Below, in pieces: positions 42,213 through 53,983 of a DNA stretch of 64,000 bases. The notes under the pieces are model-generated. The model made no database searches, was not told where the DNA came from, and saw only the letters and a program-made list of their open reading frames with translations. The DNA comes from Pseudomonas bharatica CSV86. Its GTDB lineage: Bacteria; Pseudomonadota; Gammaproteobacteria; Pseudomonadales; Pseudomonadaceae. The stretch covers positions 2,085,001 through 2,149,000 of the forward strand of contig NZ_AMWJ02000001.1 in the NCBI RefSeq assembly GCF_000319305.2, in the 5' to 3' direction. The first letter of the stretch is position 1, and each line of letters starts with the position of its first letter. The position numbers and the translations under genes were made by a program.

Positions 42213-43289
42213 ATGTCACTTGCCGCTACCTTGCCGCTGCCCGGCGCAGCGCCCCTGGAGCAACTCTGGTTCACCCGTTGCCCGGTACCGACCGCTTCCG
42301 GCATCGCCTACACCCTCGGCTGGCTCGGCGAGGAATTCGCCGCCGACGGCCTGCCGGTCCTGACCCTGCAGGAGGCCCGCCAGCTGGGTCACCATCACTA
42401 CGACCACCAGTTGCCCGGGCTGTTTCGCGAGGGCGGCAACGTGCCGGCCCTGGCTGCCCGTGCTGCCGGTTCGCCAAGCCGCCTGATCGGCCTGACCTGG
42501 ATCGAGGAATGGCAGACCATCCTCGTACGTCCCGGCTCCGGCATCCGCAGCGCTGCCGACCTGAAAGGCAAGCGCCTGGCCCTGCCGGCCTGGGGTGCCA
42601 ACCGTCCCGGCAGCATCGCCCGGGCCATGAGCCTGCACGGCTACAAGGGGGCGCTGAGCCTGGCCGGGCTGAGCTTCGATGACGTCACCCTGGTGGAGGT
42701 GCCGCTGCACGACCAGGAGCAGGCGCCCAATCCGCAAGAGGGCTTGCAGCGCCTGTGGTCCGGCCTGGATTACCTGGTGCGCGGCGAAGTGGATGCGGTC
42801 TACGTCAAGGGCGCTTCCGCCGCCGATGCCGCGCGCCGCCTGGGCCTGGAAGTGGGCATCGACCTGGACCAGATCGAAGACCCGCGTTACCGCATCAACA
42901 ACGGTACGCCGCGGCCGATCACCGTGCACCAGAGCCTGCTCGACGAGCATTTCGACCTGGTGGTGCGCTTCCTCGCCCAGACCCTGCGCGCCGCCGACTG
43001 GGCGCGGGACAACCGCGAGGGCGTGCTGCGCATTCTCCAGGACGAGACCCGCGCCGGCGCCGAGGGCGTGGACGAAGCGTATCGCGGTGAGTTCCACACC
43101 ACCCTGGCCCCGGACCTGTCCGAGCAGCGCCTGGCCTTCCTCGACATCCAGAAGACCTTCCTCAACCTGCATGGCTTCCTTGAGGCCGACTTCGACCTGG
43201 CCGAGTGGGTCGACCACCGCCCGTTGCAGGCCGCCCGTGACCTGCTCGCCCAACGCACCTCCCAAGACACGCTTGAAAAGGACATCTGA
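42213..43289 (+). CDS. DszB-like desulfinase homologue with catalytic Cys
   Basis: 358 residues from ATG 42213 (GGAG eight bases upstream), no signal peptide. LWFTRCPVPTASGIA places Cys23 where DszB has its nucleophile; H60-H-H-Y63 and the FREGGN segment with Arg72 match the His and Arg of the DszB site. Relatives release sulfite from aromatic sulfinates; the actual substrate here may be different. Paralogue of 34645-35703, which has Ser at the Cys position. First gene of a seven-gene run to 50449 that includes a flavin monooxygenase and an ABC importer. Confidence 0.85.
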   Translation: MSLAATLPLPGAAPLEQLWFTRCPVPTASGIAYTLGWLGEEFAADGLPVLTLQEARQLGHHHYDHQLPGLFREGGNVPALAARAAGSPSRLIGLTWIEEWQTILVRPGSGIRSAADLKGKRLALPAWGANRPGSIARAMSLHGYKGALSLAGLSFDDVTLVEVPLHDQEQAPNPQEGLQRLWSGLDYLVRGEVDAVYVKGASAADAARRLGLEVGIDLDQIEDPRYRINNGTPRPITVHQSLLDEHFDLVVRFLAQTLRAADWARDNREGVLRILQDETRAGAEGVDEAYRGEFHTTLAPDLSEQRLAFLDIQKTFLNLHGFLEADFDLAEWVDHRPLQAARDLLAQRTSQDTLEKDI

Positions 43290-43290
43290 C

Positions 43291-44025
43291 ATGACCGTAC
43301 TGACTGCCGAACACCTGGTCGACGCCGAACTCAAGGACTTCGTCGACAACGTCACCCACCTCGCCGGCGAGGCCTTCCGGGTCTACCGGGAAACCAACAG
43401 CATCACCGCCAACGGCACCGTCGGCTTTATCGAACGGGTGCCGGGGCGCGAGCTGCTGGTGTCGGTCAACTACCAGGGCCCGTGGAAAAAGGACCAGCCA
43501 CTGAAGGCCACGGTCAGCGACTTTGCCGGCAACCTGGTGCATGGCCAGGGCAAGGGCGGGCTGAACCGCTATACCCGGCTGTTCGTCCAGCAGCCGCAGA
43601 TCACCACGGTGTCCCACGTGCATTCGCCGTACCTCGGCGCCTGGGCCCAGACCCAGCGCTCGCTGCCGTTCAACTATGTGCCGGTGCAGCGCTTCCAGCT
43701 CGCCCGCGAGCTGCCGGTGTACATCGACCGGCGCCAGGACGAGGTGGACTTCATCCTCGACAGCCTTGCGGAAAACCCCTTCACCCCGGCGATCCTCGAA
43801 GCCAATGGCGGCGCCACCGTGTGGGGCACCCAGGGCCTGCAGGCCACGGCGGAATTCATCCTGCTGCTGGAGGAGGGCGCGCAACTGCAACTGCTGGCCG
43901 AGGCCATCGGTGGATCGCGGCCTTATGGCCCGGGCGTGCTCACCCAGCAATGGACCATGAGCAAGCTGCTCGGCCAGGCCCGTGAACTGGGCCTGGTGCC
44001 CGCCAACGACAGCCCGCGCGCATAA
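43291..44025 (+). CDS. Class II aldolase/adducin-like protein
   Basis: 244 residues, starting one base after the previous stop. The metal-binding pair is in TTVSHVHSPYLGAWAQ (H-x-H) and the family shape continues with DFILDSLAENPFTPAI and NGGATVWG, the latter where other class II aldolases carry a further His. Members are zinc aldolases, epimerases or decarboxylases. It is unusual between a DszB-like and an SsuD-like gene: it may process the carbon skeleton left after desulfonation. Confidence 0.78.
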   Translation: MTVLTAEHLVDAELKDFVDNVTHLAGEAFRVYRETNSITANGTVGFIERVPGRELLVSVNYQGPWKKDQPLKATVSDFAGNLVHGQGKGGLNRYTRLFVQQPQITTVSHVHSPYLGAWAQTQRSLPFNYVPVQRFQLARELPVYIDRRQDEVDFILDSLAENPFTPAILEANGGATVWGTQGLQATAEFILLLEEGAQLQLLAEAIGGSRPYGPGVLTQQWTMSKLLGQARELGLVPANDSPRA

Positions 44026-44037
44026 GGACATCGAACC

Positions 44038-45213
44038 ATGGCAGTGAAGATCCTCTGGTACCTCACCAGCCCCGACGGCCCCTATCCATGGGAAGAGCAA
44101 GGCCGCTGGCGCACCGACTTCAACCACCTCAAGCAACTGGCCGTGAGCGCCGACCGACTCGGCTACTACGGCTCGCTGCTCGGCACCAGCCCCAACGAAA
44201 GCCTGGCCGTGGCGGCCTCGCTGATCGATGCCACCGAGCGCCTGCGCTTCCTGGTAGCCCAGCATCCGGGCGAGGTGTCGCCGGCCGTGCTGGCCAAGTG
44301 GGCGCTGACCTTCGACGAGTTCTCCGGCGGGCGCCTGCTGTTCAACGTGGTCAACGGCAGCGATGCCGGGCTGGCGACCCTGGGCGTGCATTACCCGCAT
44401 GACGAGCGCTACCAGTTCAGCCTTGAATACTGGCGGGCCTTCCAGGCGATCTATGCCGGTGGCACCGAGGGCTATGACGGCCAGTTCGTCAAGCTGGCGC
44501 CACGTCCGGCCGCGGCTGCACGGCACCCGCTGGGTGGCTGGCATCCGCCGAAGCGTCTTTCCGTGCCGCTGTGGGGCGCCGGCACCTCCGATCCGGGCGT
44601 GGCCCATTCGGTGCAGCTGCTGGATGTCTACCTGAGCTTCGCCGACACCCCGCCGAAGTTGGGTGCCAAGTTCCGCAAGGTGGCCGCCGAAGCGGCGAAG
44701 ATCGGCCGCGAGCTGACCTATGGCACACGCCTGCAGATCATCGTCCGCGAGACCGAGGAAGAAGCCTGGGCCCATGCCCAGAAGCTGCTGGACAACACCT
44801 CCGTGGCCACCGCCCGCGTCGCCATCGAGCGCCAGTTGCCGCCGGGCCAGACCCTCGACAGCTTCCACAGCGACGACCCGCGGATCCAGGCCAATGTCCA
44901 GGCGATCCGCGAAGGTCGCCTGCCGAAAGCCCGCGACCTGGAAATCTACCCGAACGTCTGGACCGGCCCGAGCCTGTTCGGTTTCAACCTGCTCGGTCCT
45001 GCTGCCGGCACTTACCTGGTGGGCAGCGCCGAACAGGTCGCCGAACGCCTTCGCGAGTACGAGGCCCAGGGCACCAGCGCCTTCATTCTTTCCGGCTTCC
45101 CGCTGATCGATGAGGCGCACCGGGTCGCCGACCTGCTGTTCCCGCTGCTCGACCTGGACCATGGCTTCGAGGTTCCGCGCCTCAAGGCCCGCACGGCCGC
45201 CGAACCGGCCTAA
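44038..45213 (+). CDS. LLM-class flavin monooxygenase (alkanesulfonate monooxygenase-like)
   Basis: 391 residues of luciferase-like fold. KILWYLTSPDGPYPWEEQGR, SVSADRLGYYGSLLGTSPNESLAVAASL-type substrate region, RLLFNVVNGSD and VPLWGAGTSDPGVAHS place it near SsuD/DmoA enzymes that oxidise organosulfur compounds with FMNH2. It differs substantially from the paralogue at 35700, so two substrates or two steps are probable. Lies between the aldolase-like gene and the importer. Confidence 0.9.
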   Translation: MAVKILWYLTSPDGPYPWEEQGRWRTDFNHLKQLAVSADRLGYYGSLLGTSPNESLAVAASLIDATERLRFLVAQHPGEVSPAVLAKWALTFDEFSGGRLLFNVVNGSDAGLATLGVHYPHDERYQFSLEYWRAFQAIYAGGTEGYDGQFVKLAPRPAAAARHPLGGWHPPKRLSVPLWGAGTSDPGVAHSVQLLDVYLSFADTPPKLGAKFRKVAAEAAKIGRELTYGTRLQIIVRETEEEAWAHAQKLLDNTSVATARVAIERQLPPGQTLDSFHSDDPRIQANVQAIREGRLPKARDLEIYPNVWTGPSLFGFNLLGPAAGTYLVGSAEQVAERLREYEAQGTSAFILSGFPLIDEAHRVADLLFPLLDLDHGFEVPRLKARTAAEPA

Positions 45214-45223
45214 GGAAGTACCC

Positions 45224-46794
45224 ATGCGCAACGAATTTTCCCGCCGGGCGTTTCTCGGCAACGGCCTGGTCGTCGGTGGTGGCCTGATCCTCGGTTCCAG
45301 CCTGCTCAGCGGCTGCGGTGGCGGCGAACCCGCTGCCGTGGCCGGGGCGGCAGTCGCCCCCGGCACGCCAGTGCGCGGCGGTCGCCTGCGGGTCGGCATC
45401 ATCGACGGCGACCAGGCCGGCAACCTCGACGCGCACAAGCCGTCCGGCGGCGGGATCATTCGCGGCTGGGCGCTGTACAGCAAATTCTGGGAATGGAACG
45501 ACGATGTCAGCACGCGCCTGGGCCTGGCCGAGTTCGCCGAGCCCAACGCCGACGCCAGCGCCTGGACCATCCGCATCAAGCCGGGGCTGGAGTTCCATCA
45601 CGGCAAGACCATCACTTCGGACGACATGCTGTTCTCGATCCTGCGCCTGACCGACCCGAAGCTGGCCTCGCCCTATGCCGGGCTGGTCGGCGCCATCGAT
45701 CGCCAGGCCTTGCGCAAGCTGGACGACCGGACCATCGAGATCCGCTTCAAGGAAGGCCGCAGCTTCTTCCCCTCGACGAAACCCTGATCGCCTTCGGCGG
45801 CATCGTGCCCACCGACTACGATCCGAACAATCCGGTGGGCGCGGGGCCGTACCGGCTCAAGCGCTTCGTGCCGGGGCAGCGGGCGCTGTTCACCCGCTTC
45901 GAGAACTACTTCAAGCCCAACCAGCCCTATGCCGACGAGCTGGAGATCATCGAATTCAAGGACCAGGTGTCGCGGGTCGCCGCCCTGCGCGCCGGGCAGA
46001 TCGATATCGCCAGTGCCATCCAGGCCGAGCACAGTGCGCTGATCAAGGCCGATCCGCGCCTGCAACTGGTGGCTTCGCCGACCACTTCGTTCAGCGGTTT
46101 CAACCTGAATACCGCCAAGGCGCCGTTCCAGGACGAGCGGGTGCGCCAGGCGTTCCGCCTGCTGGCCGACCGCCAGGAACTGGTGGGGCGTGGCCTCAAT
46201 GGCTTCGGGCGGATCGCCAACGACCTGTATTCGCCCCAGGACCCGACCTACAACCACGCCATCGCTCAGCGTCCGTACGACCTGGAACAAGCCCGCTCGC
46301 TGCTGCGCCAGGCCGGCGCTACCGACCTGCGCCTGGAACTGACCACCACCGCCAACGAGGTCAACGCGGCGCTGGTGTTCGCCCAGCAGGCCAAGAAGGC
46401 CGGGATCGAGATCAAGGTCACGCCGGTGGACGGTTCGGTGTTCAATGGCCCGCAGAAGGAGCAGTGGCTGATGTCGCCGTGCTCGACGCCGGCGCGCGGC
46501 TTCCTCGCCACCGGCCTGCACAACGATGCGCCCCTGGCGATCTACAACCGCAGCAACTTCCGTGACGAGCGCTTCTCGCAACTGTTCACCCAGGCCCTCG
46601 GCCAGCCCGACCTGGCCCTGCGCCGCGAGCTGGTGCACGAGGCCCAGACCATCCAGCACCAGCGTGGCGGCCTGCTGATCTGGGGCTTTACCGACGTGCT
46701 CGATGCCGCCTCGCAGAAAGTCGGCGGCCTGCACGGCGAACAGACCACCTTCGCCTCCTGGCGCTTCGACAGCCTGTGGTTGAACCATGCCTGA
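45224..46794 (+). pseudogene. ABC oligopeptide-type substrate-binding lipoprotein, one frameshift
   Basis: SBP_bac_5 family, about 523 residues after repair. A twin-arginine-like start (RNEFSRRAFLGNG) is joined to a lipobox LLSGC31, so it is likely exported folded and anchored as a lipoprotein. The frame breaks in C4 at 45769-45772: one more C reads RSFFPLDETLIAFGG. C-terminal half: NPVGAGPYRLKRFVPGQ and FSGFNLNTAKAPFQDERVRQ. Binds the cargo for the permeases that follow. Stop overlaps the next gene's start. Confidence 0.88.
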
Positions 46795-47845
46795 GCCTAT
46801 CCGTACCTCCCGTTTGCCCGCCTGGCTGCCGTGGTTCATCGGCCGCCTCGGTTATGGCCTGCTGACGGCCTGGGTCATCAGCCTGGTGGTGTTCATCGCC
46901 ACCCAGGCGCTGCCGTCGGACCCGGCCCGGGTCATCCTCGGGCCCGAGGCGCCGCTGGAAAGTATCCTGACCTTGCGCCAGCAACTGGGGCTGGACCGGC
47001 CGATCCTGGTCCAGTACTTCAGTTGGCTGGCCCAGGTGTTGCGCGGCGACCTGGGGATTTCCCTGGATTCGGCGCAACCGGTGGCGGGGCTGCTGTTCAT
47101 CCGCTTCGGCAATACCCTGGCGCTGCTGCTCGGCGTGCTGATGGTGGTACTGCCGCTGGCCCTTACGATCGGCGTCGGCCTGGCCCTGCGCCGCGATTCG
47201 CGCCTGGATCGCTGGGGCCTGGCGACCTTGATCGTGCTCAAGGCCACGCCCGGCTACCTGATCGCCATCGGCCTGGTACTGCTGTTTTCCATGCCGCATT
47301 TCGACCTGCTGCCGGCGGTGTCGCTGATCGATCCGGACCGGCCGCTATGGCGCCAACTGGATTACCTGGCCTTGCCGGTGTTCGCCCTGAGCCTGTCGGC
47401 GCTGCCGTATCTGGCGCGGCTGGTGCGTGCCTCGATGATCGAAGCACTGGACTCGGACTATGTCGGTGCCGCCCGCCTGCGCGGGGTGCCGCAGTGGCGG
47501 CTGGTCTGGTGCCACACCTTGCCCAATGCGCTGGTCCCGGCGATCCAGGGCGTGGCCCTGACTCTGCGCACCCTGATCGGCGGTGCGTTGCTCGCCGAGG
47601 TGGTATTCAGCTACCCGGGCATCGGCACCTTGCTCAACAGCGCGATCCAGATGCGCGACCTGCCGCTGATCCAGGGCGCGGTGCTGGTCATCACCCTGGG
47701 CGTGGTACTGGTCAACCTGCTGGCCGACCTGCTCACCGTCCTGCTCACCCCTAAACTGCGTACCGCGCGCCGGGCCAGCCTTATCCAGCGCAACCGCCGC
47801 GGTATCCAGAGCTGGTGGCGACGTCCGGCGGCCAAGGCACCTTGA
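46787..47845 (+). CDS. ABC transporter permease, DppB type
   Basis: 352 residues, six predicted spans. MPEPIRTSRLPAWLPW, then VISLVVFIATQALPSDPARVILG typical of DppB/OppB/GsiC proteins, and the EAA loop DYVGAARLRGVPQWRLVWCH. Overlaps the end of the binding-protein gene by 8 bp. Inner-membrane channel subunit of the importer. Confidence 0.92.
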   Translation: MPEPIRTSRLPAWLPWFIGRLGYGLLTAWVISLVVFIATQALPSDPARVILGPEAPLESILTLRQQLGLDRPILVQYFSWLAQVLRGDLGISLDSAQPVAGLLFIRFGNTLALLLGVLMVVLPLALTIGVGLALRRDSRLDRWGLATLIVLKATPGYLIAIGLVLLFSMPHFDLLPAVSLIDPDRPLWRQLDYLALPVFALSLSALPYLARLVRASMIEALDSDYVGAARLRGVPQWRLVWCHTLPNALVPAIQGVALTLRTLIGGALLAEVVFSYPGIGTLLNSAIQMRDLPLIQGAVLVITLGVVLVNLLADLLTVLLTPKLRTARRASLIQRNRRGIQSWWRRPAAKAP

Positions 47846-47860
47846 TAAGGAGATTCGCTT

Positions 47861-48678
47861 ATGTTCAGCGCACGATTCTGGCGTGAACCTTCGATACGCC
47901 GCGGGGCCTGGTGACCCTGGCGGTAGTCCTGCTGGCCCTTTTCGGCCCGTGGCTGGCGCCCCATGCGCCGACCGACATGCTTGGCGGCGTTTACGGTGCA
48001 CCCACGGCGGGCGCGCCGCTTGGCCATGACTTCCTTGGCCATGACGTGCTTTCGCGGCTGCTGGCCGGTGGCCTGTCGATTCTCTGGATGTCGGTGGCCG
48101 CGGCGTCCCTGGCACTGATCGTCGGCAGTGCGCTGGGCATGCTCGCCGGGCTGTCGCGCCAGCGCCTGGACCAGGCGATCACCTGGCTGGCGGATGTCTG
48201 GCTGGCCTTTCCCGACCTGATCCTGGTGCTGCTGATCGTTTCGATGCTGGGGCGCCAGCCGTGGCTGATCGTGCTGACCGTGGCCATCGCTTTCACCCCC
48301 GGGGTGATCCGCCTGGCACGGGGCAGTGCGGTATCGGTGGCCAGCCAGGAGTTCGTCGAGGCCGCGCAGATGATGGGCTTTTCCCGCACGCGCATCCTGT
48401 TGCGGGAGATCCTGCCCAATGTGCTCACACCGCTGCTGGTGCATTTCGGCAACATGCTGACCTGGGGCATCGGTATGCTCTCGGGCTTGAGTTTCCTCGG
48501 CTACGGCGTTGCCCCTCCGGCGGCGGACTGGGGCCTGATGATCAATGAAAACCAGGCCGGCCTGCTGATCCAGCCCTGGGCCGTGCTGGCCCCGGCGTTG
48601 CTGATCGCGGTGTTCGCCTATGGCACCAACCTGCTGGCCGAAGGCATTGCCCGGTACAGCGCGGGAGCGCGCTCATGA
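47861..48678 (+). pseudogene. ABC transporter permease, DppC type, frameshift near start
   Basis: ATG 47861 has AAGGAG seven to eight bases upstream, but its frame stops after 18 codons at TGA; one extra G in the run 47903-47906 continues it as RRGGLVTLAVVLLALFGPWL. The remainder is complete: DFLGHDVLSRLLAGGLSILW and the EAA loop EFVEAAQMMGFSRTRILLRE. Restored length is about 272 residues. The stop overlaps the ATPase ATG (ATGA), as usual in these operons. Confidence 0.87.
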
Positions 48679-50449
48679 ACGCATTCGTTCTTTCTACCCC
48701 GAGGCTTTGCAGGTCGAGGGCTTGCGGGTCGAGCTGGACAGTGGTGCCGATGTGATCGAGCACATCGATTTCAGCCTGGCGCCGGGGGAGATCCTCGGCT
48801 TGGTCGGTGAGTCCGGCTCGGGCAAGACCACCCTGGCGACCGCCTTGCTCGCTCATGCCCGTCGTGGTGCTCGGATCAATGGCGGACGGGTGAGCGTGGC
48901 CGGGACCGACCTGCTGGCCCTCGACGGCGAGGCGTTACGCCGGGCCCGTGGCGGTTTGATCGGCTATGTCGCCCAGGACCCGGCGCTGGCCCTGAACCCG
49001 GCGATCCGTATCGGCAAGCTGTTGCTGGAAACCTTGCAGGCCCATGAGCCAGGGCTGGATCGCGCAGCGCGGGAGCAGCGCCTGGCGCAGACCCTGGCGG
49101 ATGTCGGGCTGCCAGGGGAGCGGGAGTTCCTGCGGCGCTTCCCGCATCAACTGTCCGGCGGGCAGCAACAACGGGTGATGCTGGCGCTGGCGTTCGTGTT
49201 GCGGCCGAAGCTGATCGTGCTGGACGAGCCGACCACCGCGCTGGATGTCGGCACAAGGGCGCATATCCTCGCTACCGTGCGCCGGCTGTGCAAGGAGCAG
49301 GGCGTGGCGGCGGTGTATGTGTCCCATGATCTTGGGGTGATCAAGGACCTGGTGGACCGGGTTATGGTCATGTACGCGGGGCGCATCGTCGAGGTTGCCA
49401 GCCGTGAGCGGCTGTTCTCGCGGCCAGGGCATCCTTACACCCTGGGGTTGCTCGCGGCGATTCCCGAGGTCGGACGTCAGCGTGTGCTGCGGGCGATTGC
49501 CGGGCATGCGCCGGCGCCGGGGCAGCGGCCGGCCGGTTGCGCGTTCGCCCCCCGCTGCCCTCGACGCAGTGCGGCATGCTCGGCGATCGAGCCGGCGTTG
49601 CAGGGGCTGGACGGCGTGCAGCAGGTGGCTTGCCTGCACCCGCAACTGATTGCAGTGCCGGAGGAGGAGATAGCACCGGTGCAGGTTGTGCACCAGGCGC
49701 GCACGCCGTTGCTGGAACTGCGCGGCCTTAACCTGAGCTATGACCGCCAGGTGCTGTTCGACCTGTCCCTGGACGTGCATCGCGGTGAATGCCTGGCGGT
49801 GGTGGGCGAATCGGGGTCGGGCAAGACCAGTCTGGCGCGAACCCTGGCCGGATTGGGCGATGGCGGCGTCGGGGCATTGAGCTTCGACGGACAACCCCTG
49901 AGCCTGATGGCGCGCAAGCGCGACGCGGCGACCCGGCACCGGATCCAGTACATCTTCCAGAACCCGTATCGCGCGCTGAACCCCCGGCAGAGCATCGGCC
50001 AATGCCTGCAAGCGCCACTGGAGCATTTCTTCGGGCTCAAGGGCGCTGCGTGCCGGGCAAGGATCGATGCGGCGCTGGCGCGGGTGGCGTTGCCGGCGGA
50101 AACGGCGGCGAAGTATCCCCATCACCTGTCCGGCGGCGAGCGCCAGCGGGTTGCGATCGCCCGGGCGCTGGTGTGCGAACCCGAGGTGCTGATCTGCGAC
50201 GAGGTCACCTCGGCGCTGGATGTCTCGGTGCAGGCGGCGATCCTGGCGTTGCTGCGGGAGTTGCAGGCCGAGGGCATGACCCTGGTGTTCGTTACCCATG
50301 ACTTGGGGGTGGTCAGGACGATCGCCGATCGCATCGTGGTGGTGAAGGACGGGCGCATCATCGAGCAGGGCGGCACTGCCGAGGTGCTGGACCGGCCGGG
50401 GACGGAGTATGTGAAAGGCCTTGTCGCACAGGCCAAATTCCAGCGCTGA
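48675..50449 (+). pseudogene. Fused dipeptide-type ABC ATPase (two NBDs), frameshift near start
   Basis: ATG 48675 starts MNAFVLSTP, then one missing base in C4 48697-48700 separates it from EALQVEGLRVELDSG. Two complete nucleotide-binding domains follow: GESGSGKTTLATAL, LSGGQQQRVMLALAF, LIVLDEPTTALDV; and GESGSGKTSLARTL, LSGGERQRVAIARAL, VLICDEVTSALDV. Between them is an oligopeptide-ABC C-terminal segment (CAFAPRCPRRSAAC). It powers both permeases as a single DppD-DppF-like polypeptide of about 592 residues. Confidence 0.9.
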
Positions 50450-50456
50450 ATGTCAC

Positions 50457-50552
50457 GGCCCTTTCGCTGGCAAGCCAGCTCCCACAGGTTCACAGGCGTC
50501 CTCAAGAGCACCGCTGTACCTGTGGGAGCTGGCTTGCCAGCGATAGGGCCCT
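50457..50552. repeat. REPIN
   Basis: Inverted REP pair with a longer loop of about 35 nt, eight bases after the ATPase stop. The rest of 50450-50792 holds the ureD control region and no gene. Confidence 0.88.
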
Positions 50553-50664
50553 GAAGAACACAGCAAATTCTGCTTCCATCCCCATCCCAGTGCACATCCC
50601 CCGCAAGAAATCCCCTACATGCGCCATTCTGGCCCGCAATATGCTTTTACAGCTTCCATCGATA

Positions 50665-50680
50665 CTGATCGATCGATCAG
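50665..50680. promoter_or_regulatory. 16-bp perfect palindrome upstream of ureD
   Basis: CTGATCGATCGATCAG, 113 bp before ureD. Perfect symmetry suggests an operator for a dimeric regulator of urease expression, but the GATC tandem could also be a methylation-rich accident. Confidence 0.35.
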
Positions 50681-50792
50681 GTCCGCGCAAACCCGTCAAT
50701 CACAAGGGTTTCGCAGGCGCTCTTAATCAGCCGCGTAGTTCCGGGATGTCAGACATTTCCCAATAAACGCGGCGTTTTTCGGAAGCACTGGA

Positions 50793-51626
50793 ATGTCCCT
50801 ACCCGAACTGCTCACCCCAGCGGATGACGCCGCAGGCTGGAGCGCCGAGCTGAAGTTGCGCTTTATCCAGCGCGGGGAGAGGACCTGTATTGGTGCGCGT
50901 CGACATTTCGGACCTCTTTTGGTGCAACGGCCGTTCTATCCCGAGGGCGCGCCCTGCCATGTATATGTGCTGCACCCCCCAGGCGGCGTGGTCGGCGGCG
51001 ATCGCCTGACCCTGGACGTGACCCTCGACCCCGGCACCCATGCGCTGCTGACCATGCCCGGTGCGACCAAGTTCTACCGCAGCGCCGGCCCCGTTTCGGT
51101 GCTCAAGCAGCATTTCCATCTGGCCGAGGGCAGCACGCTGGAATGGCTGCCCCACGGCAATATCTGTTTCCCCGGGGCCCGCACCCGTCTGGAAAACCGT
51201 TTTTCCCTGGCCCCGGGCGCGCGCCTGCTGGCCTGGGAAACCCTGTGCCTGGGACGTCCGGTGATGGGCGAAACCTTCAGCCACGGTGCGGTGGACAGCC
51301 GCCTGCAGATCGACATGCCCGACGATCCGGGCCTGCACGAACGCTTGCGTATCGACGGCGACAGCCTGCACAAGCTCGCGGGTTACCCGCTGCAAGCCAC
51401 CTTCTGCGCGGCACCGGCCACCCCGGAGCTGCTGGAACAGACACGCACCCTAATCGAGCATCTTGCCGTCCCTGCCGGGGCAACCCTGCTGGGGCACCTG
51501 CTGGTGGTCCGCTTGCTCGACCACGACAACCAGCGCCTTCAATCCACACTGCTGCGCCTGTGGTGCGCGCTGCGTCCGGCCATCCTTGGCCTGGCGCCGT
51601 GCCCGCCACGGATCTGGGCCACCTGA
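50793..51626 (+). CDS. ureD: Urease accessory protein UreD
   Basis: 277 residues. [36 protein letters not shown] and [14 protein letters not shown] are characteristic. UreD (UreH) is the scaffold that holds apo-urease and, with UreF and UreG, delivers nickel and CO2 to the active-site lysine. First gene of a tight operon; ureA starts 10 bp after its stop. Confidence 0.96.
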   Translation: MSLPELLTPADDAAGWSAELKLRFIQRGERTCIGARRHFGPLLVQRPFYPEGAPCHVYVLHPPGGVVGGDRLTLDVTLDPGTHALLTMPGATKFYRSAGPVSVLKQHFHLAEGSTLEWLPHGNICFPGARTRLENRFSLAPGARLLAWETLCLGRPVMGETFSHGAVDSRLQIDMPDDPGLHERLRIDGDSLHKLAGYPLQATFCAAPATPELLEQTRTLIEHLAVPAGATLLGHLLVVRLLDHDNQRLQSTLLRLWCALRPAILGLAPCPPRIWAT

Positions 51627-51636
51627 GAGAGCGACC

Positions 51637-51939
51637 ATGGAGCTGACCCCGAGAGAGAAAGACAAACTGCTGCTGTTCACCGCTGCGCTGCTCGCCGAGC
51701 GCCGCCGGGACCGCGGCCTGAAGCTCAACTACCCGGAAGCGGTGGCGCTGATCAGCGCGGCGGTGATGGAGGGTGCCCGTGACGGGCGCACCGTCGCCGA
51801 ACTGATGAACCTCGGCCGCGAAGTCCTGAGCCGCGACGAGGTGATGGAAGGCGTGGCCGAGATGATCCACGACGTCCAGGTCGAAGCGACCTTTCCCGAC
51901 GGGACCAAGCTGGTCACCGTCCATGATCCGATCGTCTAG
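51637..51939 (+). CDS. ureA: Urease gamma subunit
   Basis: 100 residues, the standard length: [60 protein letters not shown]. Structural subunit of the (alpha-beta-gamma)3 enzyme in the cytosol. Confidence 0.98.
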   Translation: MELTPREKDKLLLFTAALLAERRRDRGLKLNYPEAVALISAAVMEGARDGRTVAELMNLGREVLSRDEVMEGVAEMIHDVQVEATFPDGTKLVTVHDPIV

Positions 51940-51948
51940 GAGGACGGC

Positions 51949-52265
51949 ATGATTCCCGGAGAAATTCAGGTCGCCGAGCATGGCGATATCGAACTCAATA
52001 CCGGCCGCCAGACCCTGGTGGTCAGCGTCGCCAACCATGGCGACCGTCCGGTGCAGGTGGGCTCGCATTATCACTTCTACGAAGTCAACGACACCCTGGT
52101 GTTCGAGCGCGAGGCCACCCGTGGCTTTCGCCTGGACATCCCGGCCGGCACCGCCGTGCGCTTCGAACCGGGCCAGTCGCGCAGCGTGACCCTGGTGCCC
52201 TATGTGGGCAAGCGCGAGGTGTACGGCTTCCAGGGCAAGGTCATGGGCAAGCTGGAGGCAGGCGC

Positions 52266-52269
<4 letters not shown>
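51949..52269 (+). CDS. ureB: Urease beta subunit
   Basis: 106 residues: [38 protein letters not shown] and [20 protein letters not shown]. Separate UreA and UreB, unlike the fused subunit in Helicobacter. Overlaps ureC by ATGA. Confidence 0.98.
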
Positions 52270-53969
<1,700 letters not shown>

Positions 53970-53983
53970 GCAAGGAGAATCCG

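Noticed and set aside
43162..45579. 805-codon minus-strand frame across the aldolase and monooxygenase genes.
   Set aside because: Same shadow effect; the plus strand holds tightly packed genes with ribosome-binding sites and clear motifs.
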